Source: an uncultured Coriobacteriaceae bacterium (GTDB taxonomy: Bacteria; Actinomycetota; Coriobacteriia; Coriobacteriales; Atopobiaceae). From it: a DNA stretch of 32,686 bases. Made by a program: the position numbers and the translations under genes. The stretch covers positions 1 to 32,686 of the forward strand of contig CACXFC010000009.1 in assembly GCA_902766835.1 (NCBI GenBank), in the 5' to 3' direction. Within the stretch, counting starts at the first letter, position 1. The number at the start of each line of letters is the position of its first letter. The notes beneath the pieces are model-generated. The model worked only from the letters and a program-made list of their open reading frames with translations. It was not told where the DNA came from and made no database searches. Positions 19,259 through 27,007 of the stretch are shown here, piece by piece.

Positions 19259-20026
19259 ATGCTCACCAAGCGCGTCATACCCTGCCTGGACGTAAAGGAC
19301 GGCCGTGTGGTCAAGGGCGTGAACTTTGTCAATCTCGTCGATGCGGGCGACCCCGTTGAGCTGGCGAGCGTCTATGATCGCGAGGGAGCCGACGAGGTCA
19401 TCTTCCTCGACATCACCGCCACCTCCGATGACCGCTCGACCACCATCGAGCTGGCCTCGCATGCGGCCGAGGAGCTGCGCATTCCCTACACGGTGGGTGG
19501 CGGCTTCCGCGACATCGCCGGCATGACCAAGATGGTTGCCGCGGGTGCCGACAAGGTTTCGGTCAACTCGGCGGCCATCAAGAACCCCGAGCTCATTTCG
19601 CTCGCTGCGGCGGCGTTTGGCAGCCAGGCCGTCATCTGCGCCATCGACGCCAAGCGTGTGGGCAAGGCCGACAAGTGGGAGGTCTATGTGGCGGGAGGCC
19701 GCAAGGCCACCGGCATCGATGCCCTTGAGTGGGCCCAAGAGGCAGCCCGCCGTGGCGCAGGCGAGATTCTGCTCACCAGCATGGACCGCGATGGCACCAA
19801 GGAGGGCTTCGACCTTGCGCTGACCCGCGCCGTTGCCCGCGCCGTCCCCATCCCGGTCATCGCCTCGGGTGGCGTGGGAACCCTCGAGCACTTTGCCGAG
19901 GGCGTCATCGAGGGCGAGGCCGACGCGGTGCTGGCAGCTAGCGTCTTCCACTTTGGCACCTTCAGCATTCGCCAGGTGAAGGAGTACATGGCTTCGCAGG
20001 GGATTCCCGTACGCCTCGACTTCTAG
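19259..20026 (+). CDS. hisF: IGP synthase cyclase subunit HisF
   Basis: A 255-residue (beta-alpha)8 barrel that, with HisH, turns PRFAR plus ammonia into imidazoleglycerol phosphate and AICAR. Catalytic aspartates are in the N-terminal [16 protein letters not shown] and the [12 protein letters not shown] block, and phosphate-binding VGGGFRDI and [10 protein letters not shown] are present. A 36-bp gap after hisA holds a good AGGAG seven bases upstream of the ATG. This is the last gene of the operon. Its TAG shares a CTAG with the stop codon of the convergent flavoprotein. Confidence 0.97.
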   Translation: MLTKRVIPCLDVKDGRVVKGVNFVNLVDAGDPVELASVYDREGADEVIFLDITATSDDRSTTIELASHAAEELRIPYTVGGGFRDIAGMTKMVAAGADKVSVNSAAIKNPELISLAAAAFGSQAVICAIDAKRVGKADKWEVYVAGGRKATGIDALEWAQEAARRGAGEILLTSMDRDGTKEGFDLALTRAVARAVPIPVIASGGVGTLEHFAEGVIEGEADAVLAASVFHFGTFSIRQVKEYMASQGIPVRLDF

Positions 20027-21510
20027 GCGCCGCTGTCGGCGCGGTGGTGCGAACCCAAGCTCTCGCTCCGCGCGCGCATGGCGCCGAGCATGGCCTCGGC
20101 CGCGCGCAGCTGATGCGCAAGGCGCAGGCCCTGCACGCTGCCGTGAAGCGACTCGCCCTCCTGAAGGCAATTGCGCATTGCCGCTACGGCATCGAGTGCG
20201 GCGGTAAGCCCCTCTTCGGTTCGGCCCACCAGCGCGTGGGCCGACATCGTATGGCGCAGCTTTTCGGCCAGAGCCTTCGTGCCAGAGGATGCACTTGCGC
20301 AGGGAACCGGACCGTCCCAATGTACCGGGGCAGCACCTCCGGCAAGGCATGCCGCCTCGACGCCAGCCCTGCGACCGAACACCAGAGCCGAGGCGCTTGC
20401 AAGTCCACCGATGCGGTCGGCCCCGTGCATGCCTCCTGCGCACTCGCCGCAGGCAAACAGCCCCGCAGGCCCGCCTTTGCAGGAGGTATCCTCGCGGATG
20501 GCAATGCCGCCGTTCGATGCATGGGCGTACAGCGCCATGCGCATGGGGTTGGTTGCGCGAATGCCCTGGGCCCGCTCGAGCCAACTGAAATAGGTTTGCA
20601 CGAACTCGGGCGGGTCGTGGGGGAGGGCATAGCCAAGCGGCAGGCCCGTATCTCCCGCCTGTGCAATGGCCAGGTCGATGACGTGTGACGCCAACCGCGT
20701 GGTAAAGGGCCCATAGCCCGAGCGCTCCTCCAGCAGGTCTGCGGGGAAGGCAAGCGTCGAATAGCGAAACGCCTTCTCGTTGACGACGATGCCCGCCTTG
20801 GGCCTCACGAGCCCTGGCATGATCTGCAGGAACTCGGCATTGACGAGCTGGCATCCATGGGCAAGGGCGATGCCCTGCGCACTGCCCGCATTGTCAGCGG
20901 GGTTGAGGCTTCGCGCGTACAGGCCTGCCAGCCCGCCTGTGGCGAGAACGACCGCCGGGCAGGCAACGCTTACCGCCGCTCCCGCCTCATGGGAGAAGAG
21001 CTGCGCGCCACAGATGCATCCGTCCCGCACCACAAGGTCAACAAGCTCGCAGCGGGGTAGCACCGCAATGCCCAGCTGCGCAAACTCCCGCGACCACGTA
21101 TCCTTGAGGCTTGCCCGACCCACGCCGTGCCAACTGCGCGTCTTGTGGTCGAAGCAGGGGATGTAGGCGCGCTCAGAGGCGTCGGTGGGGTATTTGAGCT
21201 CGACGCCCATCTCCTCGAGCCACCGTACGGCAGGCGCCACGCCCAAGACCAGCTCGTGCACGAGCGTGGGATTGGCCACGCCACCGCCCACGGTGTGGAT
21301 CGTCTGCTCAAAGTCCTCAACGTCGGCCTCGCCGGAGGGCCCCACCAGCCCCAGCCCCCAGGTTCCCCCGTAGAAGCTCGAGCCCGAGAAGGTGGCGCCG
21401 AGGCTGGCAACGACGACGCGTGCGCCGCGGCGTGCCGCCTCGATGGCCGCCGAGCAGCCGGCAATGCCCGAACCCACCACAAGCACGTCGCACGTGCGCT
21501 GGGCTTCCAT
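20023..21510 (-). CDS. FAD flavoprotein of the FrdA/SdhA/NadB superfamily
   Basis: A 495-residue flavoprotein related to fumarate reductase/succinate dehydrogenase flavoprotein subunits and L-aspartate oxidase. The N-terminus has the FAD motif [19 protein letters not shown], and the C-terminal FAD segment is [22 protein letters not shown]. It lacks a Tat signal and a heme domain, so it is probably cytosolic. No nadA or nadC is nearby, so I do not call it NadB. ATG 21510 has GGGAGG five bases upstream; conserved sequence starts there rather than at 21561. It is encoded opposite the his genes, convergent with hisF and divergent from hisI. Substrate unknown. Confidence 0.85.
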   Translation of the reverse strand: MEAQRTCDVLVVGSGIAGCSAAIEAARRGARVVVASLGATFSGSSFYGGTWGLGLVGPSGEADVEDFEQTIHTVGGGVANPTLVHELVLGVAPAVRWLEEMGVELKYPTDASERAYIPCFDHKTRSWHGVGRASLKDTWSREFAQLGIAVLPRCELVDLVVRDGCICGAQLFSHEAGAAVSVACPAVVLATGGLAGLYARSLNPADNAGSAQGIALAHGCQLVNAEFLQIMPGLVRPKAGIVVNEKAFRYSTLAFPADLLEERSGYGPFTTRLASHVIDLAIAQAGDTGLPLGYALPHDPPEFVQTYFSWLERAQGIRATNPMRMALYAHASNGGIAIREDTSCKGGPAGLFACGECAGGMHGADRIGGLASASALVFGRRAGVEAACLAGGAAPVHWDGPVPCASASSGTKALAEKLRHTMSAHALVGRTEEGLTAALDAVAAMRNCLQEGESLHGSVQGLRLAHQLRAAEAMLGAMRARSESLGSHHRADSGA

Positions 21511-21591
21511 AGCGGCCTCCCTTGCAACCTCTCCGTTACATGTGCGTGGTAGAGTGGGCATCCCAGCCAGGCACAGCAGCTAGGAGCTCCC

Positions 21592-21969
21592 ATGACCACA
21601 CCTTTCGATTCTACCAGTGCCACCTACGCCGGCGAGACGCTCGAGCAAGTCAGCCTTGACAGCCTGAAGCTCAAGCTCGATGCCAACGGCCTCATTCCTT
21701 GCGTCGTGCAGCAACAGGGTACGGGCGAGGTGCTCATGGTGGCTTGGATGAGTGAGGAGTCGCTGCGGCTGACGATGGAGACCGGCACCACCTGGTTCTG
21801 GTCGCGCTCGCGTCAGGAGCTCTGGAACAAAGGCGCTACCAGCGGAAACATGCAGCAGGTAAAGCAGCTGCTCATAGATTGCGACGCCGATACGCTGGTG
21901 GCGGTGGTCGATTCGCCCGGCCCCGCATGCCACACCGGACACCGCAGCTGCTTCTTCCGCAGCCTCTAG
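21592..21969 (+). CDS. hisI: Phosphoribosyl-AMP cyclohydrolase
   Basis: A 125-residue stand-alone HisI, the zinc enzyme that opens the purine ring of phosphoribosyl-AMP in the third step of histidine synthesis. The substrate block [16 protein letters not shown] and the metal-binding cysteine region [11 protein letters not shown] with [10 protein letters not shown] are intact. There is no fused HisE domain. AGGAG lies five bases upstream of the ATG. It is separated from the main his operon by the oppositely oriented flavoprotein, so it needs its own promoter in the 81-bp gap, where I see no convincing -35/-10 pair. Confidence 0.96.
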   Translation: MTTPFDSTSATYAGETLEQVSLDSLKLKLDANGLIPCVVQQQGTGEVLMVAWMSEESLRLTMETGTTWFWSRSRQELWNKGATSGNMQQVKQLLIDCDADTLVAVVDSPGPACHTGHRSCFFRSL

Positions 21970-21981
21970 GAAGCGGTTGTC

Positions 21982-22016
21982 TGCCTGCTAATGGGAAGCC
22001 ATCCCATTGGCAGGCA
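21982..22016 (+). terminator. Hairpin 3' of hisI, possible terminator
   Basis: A 15-bp stem (21982-21996 and 22002-22016) with a 5-base loop and one U-G wobble lies 12 bp after the hisI stop. It is strong enough to terminate, but it is followed by ATTAGGGG rather than a U-tract. It could equally be the first stem of the leader of the next gene. Confidence 0.45.
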
Positions 22017-22024
22017 ATTAGGGG

Positions 22025-22061
22025 CAGGAGTGGCGCTCCTGATACAAGCGCGGCACTCCTG
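22025..22061 (+). promoter_or_regulatory. Mutually exclusive hairpins before NlpC/P60 gene
   Basis: CAGGAG (22025-22030) can pair with CTCCTG (22036-22041). The longer CAGGAGTG (22025-22032) can instead pair with CACTCCTG (22054-22061). The two folds exclude each other. I see no match to the c-di-AMP (ydaO) riboswitch core, which often precedes such hydrolases. Whether this region is transcribed with the hydrolase is not known. Confidence 0.35.
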
Positions 22062-22130
22062 TCAGAAACCAGCCCAAATGCCTCCACTGAGATATGTCAG
22101 CGATGCGTTGAAGGGATGGAGTATGGGTGC

Positions 22131-22158
22131 TTGTCCTTACAAAGTGCTAACGTATTCA
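22131..22158 (+). promoter_or_regulatory. Candidate promoter of NlpC/P60 gene
   Basis: TTGTCC and TATTCA are spaced by 16 bp, 38 bp upstream of the ATG. Match quality is modest. Confidence 0.3.
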
Positions 22159-22195
22159 ACCATCTGACGGAACTCGCCAGTTTTAGGGAGACCGA

Positions 22196-23449
22196 ATGAA
22201 ATTGACACGACCGGGCAGAGCCGCCTTAAGCGCGGGCCTTTCGCTGGCCCTTGCGCTGTCGCCTCTGTCCACTACTATTGCCGCGGCGGCAACGAACGCC
22301 TCTATCGAGAGCACGAGCGCCGAGCTCGAGACCGCACGAGCCCGTCTCGACGAGCTTTCTGCTCAGTGCGAGACCAAGTTTGCCGAGCTTGAGGATGCCC
22401 GCGCCGAGCTCGAGGGCACCAACCAGCAGATTACCGACACCGAAGAGCAGATCAAGGTCAAGGAGGGGGAGCTGGTCGTCGCACGTGGCGTGCTTTCCGA
22501 GAGCATGGCCGAGAACTACAAGAGCGGCGTGAACTTCCTCTCGTTCGTGCTGGGTTCCAGCTCGTTCGATGACCTCGTCTCGCGCGTGTACTACGCCGAC
22601 AAGGTGGCTGCCCACCAGTCCGAAGCCATCAACAACGTCCTCACCATTCAGGAGGAGCTCGACGTTCACAAGGCAAACCTGGTGAGCGAGCAGCAGAAGC
22701 AGGAAGAGCTGGTCAGCAAGACCGAGACGGCCGCCAGCGAGCTGCAGAGCGTGGTTACCGAGCAGCAGGAGTACGTCAACGGCCTTGACTCGCAGCTGCA
22801 GGCACAGATCCAGGCCCAGATCGAGGCCGAGCGCGCGGCTGCGGAGGAGCAGGCACGCAAGGAGGCCGAGGCTCGCGCAGCCGAGGAGGCACGCCAGCAG
22901 GCAGCCCAGGCCGAGCAACAGCAGACGCAGCAGCAGGAGGGTGAGGCCGCTGCGACCACGCCCGCAACTCCCACTACCTCGAACACCGAGGAAGAGAGCT
23001 ACACGCCGTCCACCACGCCCACGGCAACCCGCACCACGGGCAACTACGGATCGGGCGTGAGCGCAGCCATCCAGTACGCCCTCTCTCAGCAGGGCGTGAG
23101 CTACTCGTGGGGCGGCAACGCCATCGAGGGCGTCGAGTTCGACTGTTCCGGCCTTGTGTGGTGGGCCTTCAACCGCGCGGGCATCTCCATCCCGCGTGGC
23201 CAGCGCCTGAGCAACGGCCGCGGCAACTCCATGATTGGCTGGTGCCTCGACGGCGGCGGCTGGACCACCAGCCAGGCCAACCTTCAGGCCGGCGACCTCA
23301 TGTTCTGGGGCTCGAGCGTCGAGTCCACGGGCCATGTGGGCCTGTGCATCGGCAATGGCCAGATGATTCACTCCAACTGGAACGGCGTTGAGGTCACGAG
23401 CGTGTACTACAACTCCGGTTCCTTCGTCGGCGGTGGCCCCATCGTCTAA
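22196..23449 (+). CDS. Secreted coiled-coil NlpC/P60 peptidoglycan hydrolase
   Basis: A 417-residue exported wall hydrolase. A signal peptide (MKLTRPGRAALSAG, hydrophobic core, cleavage near AAAATNA) is followed by a long coiled coil (about residues 35-240), rich in Glu/Ala/Gln and similar to CwlO/PcsB/RipA-type stalks. A Thr/Pro-rich linker leads to a C-terminal NlpC/P60 domain from about residue 285. Catalytic residues are C317 in FDCSGLVWWAF, H380 in GHVGLC and the third polar residue H392 in MIHSNW. Such enzymes cut D-Glu to diamino acid bonds and are usually activated by FtsEX-type partners through the coiled coil. AGGGAG lies five bases upstream of the ATG. It is monocistronic, with a strong terminator. 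Confidence 0.94.
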   Translation: MKLTRPGRAALSAGLSLALALSPLSTTIAAAATNASIESTSAELETARARLDELSAQCETKFAELEDARAELEGTNQQITDTEEQIKVKEGELVVARGVLSESMAENYKSGVNFLSFVLGSSSFDDLVSRVYYADKVAAHQSEAINNVLTIQEELDVHKANLVSEQQKQEELVSKTETAASELQSVVTEQQEYVNGLDSQLQAQIQAQIEAERAAAEEQARKEAEARAAEEARQQAAQAEQQQTQQQEGEAAATTPATPTTSNTEEESYTPSTTPTATRTTGNYGSGVSAAIQYALSQQGVSYSWGGNAIEGVEFDCSGLVWWAFNRAGISIPRGQRLSNGRGNSMIGWCLDGGGWTTSQANLQAGDLMFWGSSVESTGHVGLCIGNGQMIHSNWNGVEVTSVYYNSGSFVGGGPIV

Positions 23450-23473
23450 GGTCGCTTCCTGTAGAGACAAGCA

Positions 23474-23505
23474 AAGGCGCGGCATCCTTGCGGGTGCCGC
23501 GCCTT
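23474..23505 (+). terminator. Intrinsic terminator of NlpC/P60 gene
   Basis: A 14-bp stem with one U-G pair and TTGC loop (arms 23474-23487 and 23492-23505) is followed by CTTGTGT, 25 bp after the stop codon. Confidence 0.85.
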
Positions 23506-23520
23506 CTTGTGTGAGATGCC

Positions 23521-23541
23521 TTTCAAAGGGGCGATACCCCT
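23521..23541. repeat. Module B repeat, copy 2
   Basis: TTTCAAAGGGG-CGATA-CCCCT, an inverted repeat with GGGG/CCCC next to the loop. Compared with 7690-7709 read on the other strand, the left arm is identical and the 5-base loop is reversed. It lies 53 bp from palindrome copy 4. Confidence 0.65.
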
Positions 23542-23594
23542 GCCTCTGAAGATGAGTCAAACGGGGCCGTAGCGCCTGCTTCGGCTAGCTCAGT

Positions 23595-23660
23595 GGGCAA
23601 CTAAGGGACACGCCCTTTTTTGCCCCGCGGGGCAAAAAAGGGCGTGTCCCTTAGTTGCCC
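23595..23660. repeat. Long palindrome A, copy 4 (perfect)
   Basis: A perfect 66-bp palindrome, 33-bp arms meeting at a central GC with no mismatch. It has the AACTAAGGG variant of copy 1. It lies between two convergent genes and ends one base before the stop codon of the racemase. The NlpC/P60 gene already has its own terminator upstream, so the palindrome is not needed for that purpose. Confidence 0.97.
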
Positions 23661-23661
23661 C

Positions 23662-24387
23662 TCATACCACCAGCACGCCGCTTTCGTGGGCGGCGAGGTA
23701 GAGCCTCACGCAGCGCTCCGCGAGGATGTCGAGCGAGTCGTACAGCCATGCCGGCTTGTCCGCAAGGCCCTGGTAGATGACCGAGAGCTCGGTGCAGCCC
23801 ACGATGACGGCGTCGGCGCCACGCTCGCGCAGGCGCTGCGCCAGGCTCACCAGTTGGTCGGGGTCGTAGCTGGCGCCAGCCTTCACGCCGTCGTAGATGA
23901 GCGCGGTGACCTCTCGCTGGTCCTCCGCCGTGGGTTCCATGGTCTTGAGCCCATAGAGCTCGAGATAGTCCTGGAAGACGCCCGAGGCCACGGTGCCCTC
24001 GGTGGCGAGCAGGCCAATGGTGCTGCCGCGGCCCATGTCACGTGCCAGGCGCCGGGCCGTCTCCTCCATGATGTTGACGACGGGCACATGCACCGCCCGG
24101 TTGATGCCCTCGTAGTAGTAGTGGGCGGTGTTGCAGGCAATGGCGATGTAATCCGCACCGGCACGCACGAGCCAGCGGGCCACCTTCTCCATCTCGGGCT
24201 GCGGGTCGGGCTTGGTGTGGTCGAGGATGTGCGCGGTGCGGTCGGGTATCTGCGGATCGTTGAAGACGATCATCGGCATGTGGTCTTGGTCGCGCCGGGC
24301 GGGGGTCTTGCGAATGAGGGCCTCCATGAAGCAGGCGGTGGCCAGCGGCCCCACGCCGCCAATGATGCCAAGTACGGGTTTGTTCAT
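23662..24387 (-). CDS. Aspartate/glutamate racemase family protein
   Basis: A 241-residue cofactor-independent racemase of the aspartate racemase type, about the usual length. The N-terminus KPVLGIIGGVGPLAT is typical. The two catalytic cysteines are C85 in IACNTAHY and C198 in GCTELS. It most likely interconverts L- and D-aspartate, given a D-aspartate ligase homologue three genes on. ATG 24387 is preferred, with CGGGAG four bases upstream and conserved sequence starting there. Upstream extensions run into the repeat array. It is transcribed away from the femAB-like gene, from the 363-bp intergenic region holding the repeats. Confidence 0.9.
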   Translation of the reverse strand: MNKPVLGIIGGVGPLATACFMEALIRKTPARRDQDHMPMIVFNDPQIPDRTAHILDHTKPDPQPEMEKVARWLVRAGADYIAIACNTAHYYYEGINRAVHVPVVNIMEETARRLARDMGRGSTIGLLATEGTVASGVFQDYLELYGLKTMEPTAEDQREVTALIYDGVKAGASYDPDQLVSLAQRLRERGADAVIVGCTELSVIYQGLADKPAWLYDSLDILAERCVRLYLAAHESGVLVV

Positions 24388-24473
24388 CGTGCTCCCGATA
24401 ATGGTGGGTAGAAAGGAATAGTCGTCCCATTCTACCCGTGCCATGTGGAGGACGCCGGGGCCACCTTCGCATA

Positions 24474-24655
24474 AGTGAAAATCGCACACGGATGTGCCGT
24501 GAGAACCGACCCCAAGGCACACGGATGTGCCGTGAGAACCGACCCCAAGGCACACGGATGTGCAACTTGCGGTCGATCGGGCAGGGGGTCAAAGTTCACG
24601 CGAAAATCGCACACGGATGTGCAACTTGTGGTCGATTGGCTACGGGGCAAAGTTC
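24474..24655. repeat. Mosaic hairpin repeat array (four GCACACGGATGTGC cores)
   Basis: The 14-bp core GCACACGGATGTGC (5-bp arms around CGGA) occurs four times, at 24484, 24517, 24550 and 24609. The first two are heads of identical 33-bp units whose tail reads CGTGAGAACCGACCCCAAG. The last two share a different tail starting AACTTGYGGTCGATYGG and ending CAAAGTTC. AAAATC precedes the first and fourth cores. At the third core the two tails face each other. A 12-bp flank (24538-24549) is an inverted copy of 24566-24577 with two mismatches, making a long hairpin around the core. The array fills the gap between divergent racemase and femAB-like genes. It could be regulatory, RNA-coding or a decayed mobile repeat. 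Confidence 0.85.
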
Positions 24656-24697
24656 TGTTTCTACGGTGCAAATGGAGCCCTACCCATGGCCCGTATC

Positions 24698-24703
24698 TAC
24701 AAT
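24698..24703 (+). promoter_or_regulatory. Candidate -10 for femAB-like gene
   Basis: TACAAT lies 47 bp upstream of the GTG start and just downstream of the repeat array. No clear -35 is seen. Confidence 0.35.
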
Positions 24704-24750
24704 GGTCGAGATGTGTCGATACGGCCCTTTGGGCCCAGTGAGGAGTACAC

Positions 24751-25770
24751 GTGACCGAAGTCAGAAAGCTCACGAAAGAAGAATTCGAGCGCTTGGTGAG
24801 CGCGGCAGACATAGTGGTTCCCATCGAGCAGACGCTTGCATGGGCAAAGTATCAGCAGACGGTGGAGGGCAGGTCCTTCTGGGGCTGTCTGGCGCTTGCC
24901 CGCGACGGGCATGACGTTGCCTACGTGCTGTTCATCGACTACGAGACCCACGGCTACCACTACCTGCGTGCCCACCACGGGCCCATGTGGCTCGAGCAGC
25001 CGACCGAGGAGCAGGAGCGCGAGGCGGTAGAGGCCCTCGTGTCGTACGTGCATGCCGCCGACAGGCACGTGGTCTTCCTGCGCATGGCGGTGGACCACGA
25101 GCTCGCCCAGACCCAGCCCACACTCTCGTCGATTCCCTACGACACCACGGTGCTGGTCGACCTCACCGGTGGCGACGAGCAGATCCTCGCCCACATGAAG
25201 GCCCGCGGCCGCCGCGACGTGCGCAAGGCCCTGCGCGAGGCGCCCGTCACCTGCGCCGACGAGACGACGCGCGCCTTGGCCTCGTTTGACGAGTACTACC
25301 AGATCATGGTCGAGACGGCCGAGCGCGACGGGTTTGCCCCGGCGCCCAAGAGCGACTACGAGGACATGATCAAGCTGCTTGGCCCCGAGCACTGCCGCGT
25401 CTTTGCGGGTCGCCTCGAGGACGGCCGCGTGTGCACGTGGTCCATCTGCACCATCTCGGGCACGCGTGCCACCTACTACTACGCCGCCTCCAGCAGCGAG
25501 ACGCGTCGCGGCTACGTGACCGACAAGCTCTTCTACTTCGCCTGCTGCGAGCTGGGCAAGCTGGGCTGCACCGCCTTCGACCTGATGGGCATCGGCTCGG
25601 AATTCTCGCCCAAGCTCAACGGCCTCAACACCTTCAAGACAAAGTTCGCCAACGAGGTGACCCATGTGGCACCCGACCGCGACGTTCCCGTGAAGGCCGC
25701 CTTCTACAAGTCGCTGCAGATGGGCAAGCGCGTGCTGCAGAAGGTGCGCAACCGTGGCGAAAAGAACTAG
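24751..25770 (+). CDS. FemAB-family peptidoglycan bridge aminoacyltransferase
   Basis: A 339-residue protein of the FemABX family, tandem GNAT folds that add amino acids from aminoacyl-tRNA to the peptidoglycan stem. Visible blocks are HMKARGRRDVRKA (the substrate-binding helix after the first GNAT lobe), the second lobe with YYYAASSSETRRGY, and the C-terminal FDLMGIGSEFS...FKTKFANEV motif. The GTG start has AGGAG five bases upstream. It heads a tight unit with the D-aspartate ligase homologue 15 bp downstream, which supports a wall cross-bridge role. The amino acid it adds cannot be read from the sequence. It lacks the inserted coiled-coil arm seen in staphylococcal FemA. Confidence 0.88.
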   Translation: MTEVRKLTKEEFERLVSAADIVVPIEQTLAWAKYQQTVEGRSFWGCLALARDGHDVAYVLFIDYETHGYHYLRAHHGPMWLEQPTEEQEREAVEALVSYVHAADRHVVFLRMAVDHELAQTQPTLSSIPYDTTVLVDLTGGDEQILAHMKARGRRDVRKALREAPVTCADETTRALASFDEYYQIMVETAERDGFAPAPKSDYEDMIKLLGPEHCRVFAGRLEDGRVCTWSICTISGTRATYYYAASSSETRRGYVTDKLFYFACCELGKLGCTAFDLMGIGSEFSPKLNGLNTFKTKFANEVTHVAPDRDVPVKAAFYKSLQMGKRVLQKVRNRGEKN

Positions 25771-25785
25771 CTACCTGGAGACGAA

Positions 25786-27000
25786 ATGAGTCAGCAGTTT
25801 GTACCCGTTCTTCTGGGCACCGAGATTGGCGCCTATGGCATGGCGCGCGCCTTTTGGGAGGCCTATGGGGTCAAGAGCGTGGCCTATGGTACCTTCCCGC
25901 TAACCCCCACGGCCTACTCGAAGTTCATCGAGCAGCGCTGTGACGCGGACTTTGCCACGCCGGAGCGCTTCGTGGCGGTCCTCAACCGCGATGCGGGGAC
26001 CTTCGGTGGCGCCACGCCGCTCATCATCCCCTGCGGCGACGACTATTCGGTGCTGCTTTCCGAGCACAAGGGCGAGCTGGACGACCGGTACGTGGCCATC
26101 TGCTCGGGCCCCGGCGTGCTCACCGAGCTCGAGAACAAGGCACGCTTCTACGCGCTGTGCGAGCGCACGGGCGTGCCGTATCCCAAGACGGTGCGCATCG
26201 ACAGCCCGCAGGTGCCCGAGCTGCCCTTCCCGTTCCCGGTGGCCGTCAAGCCCACCAACGCGGCGCTGTACCGCGAGCATCCCTTCGAGGGCCAGAAGAA
26301 GGCCTTCATCATCAACGACGAGCCGATGCTGGCTGAGACCCTGCGGCGCATCTACGCCTCGGGCTACGACGAGGGTCTGGTCATCCAGGACTTCATCCCC
26401 GGCGGTGACGAGAACATGCGCGTGCTCAACGGCTACGTGCGCTCCGACGGTTCGGTGTCGCTGCTGTCGCTGGGCCACCCCATCCTTGAGGACTGCGCGC
26501 CCATGCGCATCGGCAACTACGCCGCCATCGTGAGCTACGGCGACGAGCAGGTCTACCAGACGGTGGAGCGCCTGCTTGAGCACGTCAACTACTTTGGCTA
26601 CTTCAACATCGACATGAAGTTCGACGAGCGCGACGGCACCTTCAAGCTGCTGGACTTCAACCCCCGACAGGGGAGGAGCAGCTTCTTCACGACGCTGTCG
26701 GGCCACAACCTGGCAAGGCAGGCGGTGGAGGACGTCGTCGAGGGCAAGCGCGAGGCACCTGTCCACGCAACAGAAGAGGTGCTGTGGGTGGGCGTGCCCA
26801 AGACCATCGTGCGCCGCTACGCCGCCGAGGGGCCGGCCAAGGACTGGGCGATGCGCCTGATGCGCGAGGGTCGCGTGGGCACCACGCTCTTTGGCGCGAA
26901 CGACCTGCATCCGCGCCGCCTGTGGAACATGGCGAAGCTTTGGATCCATTACTTCGTCGACTTCAAGAAGTACTTCGGTCACCGTGACCTAGAGGAGTAG
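25786..27000 (+). CDS. ATP-grasp D-aspartate ligase (Aslfm-type)
   Basis: A 404-residue ATP-grasp ligase. From memory, it resembles the Enterococcus faecium D-aspartate ligase Aslfm along its whole length. Shared blocks include an N-terminal PVLLGTEIGAYGMARAFWEA, the central VIQDFIPGGDENMRVLNGYV, SLGHPILEDCAPMRIGNYA, and the metal/ATP-binding FNPRQGRSSFFTTLSGHNLA. Aslfm attaches D-Asp through its beta-carboxyl to the side-chain amine of the diamino acid in the peptidoglycan precursor, and its gene is next to an aspartate racemase gene in E. faecium. Here a racemase gene lies about 1.4 kb upstream on the other strand. No signal peptide or membrane segment, so cytosolic. GGAG lies six bases upstream of the ATG. 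Confidence 0.88.
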   Translation: MSQQFVPVLLGTEIGAYGMARAFWEAYGVKSVAYGTFPLTPTAYSKFIEQRCDADFATPERFVAVLNRDAGTFGGATPLIIPCGDDYSVLLSEHKGELDDRYVAICSGPGVLTELENKARFYALCERTGVPYPKTVRIDSPQVPELPFPFPVAVKPTNAALYREHPFEGQKKAFIINDEPMLAETLRRIYASGYDEGLVIQDFIPGGDENMRVLNGYVRSDGSVSLLSLGHPILEDCAPMRIGNYAAIVSYGDEQVYQTVERLLEHVNYFGYFNIDMKFDERDGTFKLLDFNPRQGRSSFFTTLSGHNLARQAVEDVVEGKREAPVHATEEVLWVGVPKTIVRRYAAEGPAKDWAMRLMREGRVGTTLFGANDLHPRRLWNMAKLWIHYFVDFKKYFGHRDLEE

Positions 27001-27007
27001 ATGCCAG

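Noticed and set aside
21970-22195. c-di-AMP (ydaO) riboswitch upstream of the NlpC/P60 gene
   Set aside because: The expected conserved core segments are not found, although hairpins are present.
23595-23660. Palindrome copies as classical Rho-independent terminators
   Set aside because: No U-tract follows the stem on either strand, and the NlpC/P60 gene already has a conventional terminator before copy 4.
24388-24555. N-terminal extension of the racemase through the repeat array
   Set aside because: It would add a repetitive peptide (LGVGSHGTSVC) with no family match. The ATG at 24387 has a ribosome binding site and conserved N-terminus.
24484-24622. CRISPR array
   Set aside because: The repeat is 14 bp, the sequence between repeats is itself repeated rather than unique, and no cas genes are near.
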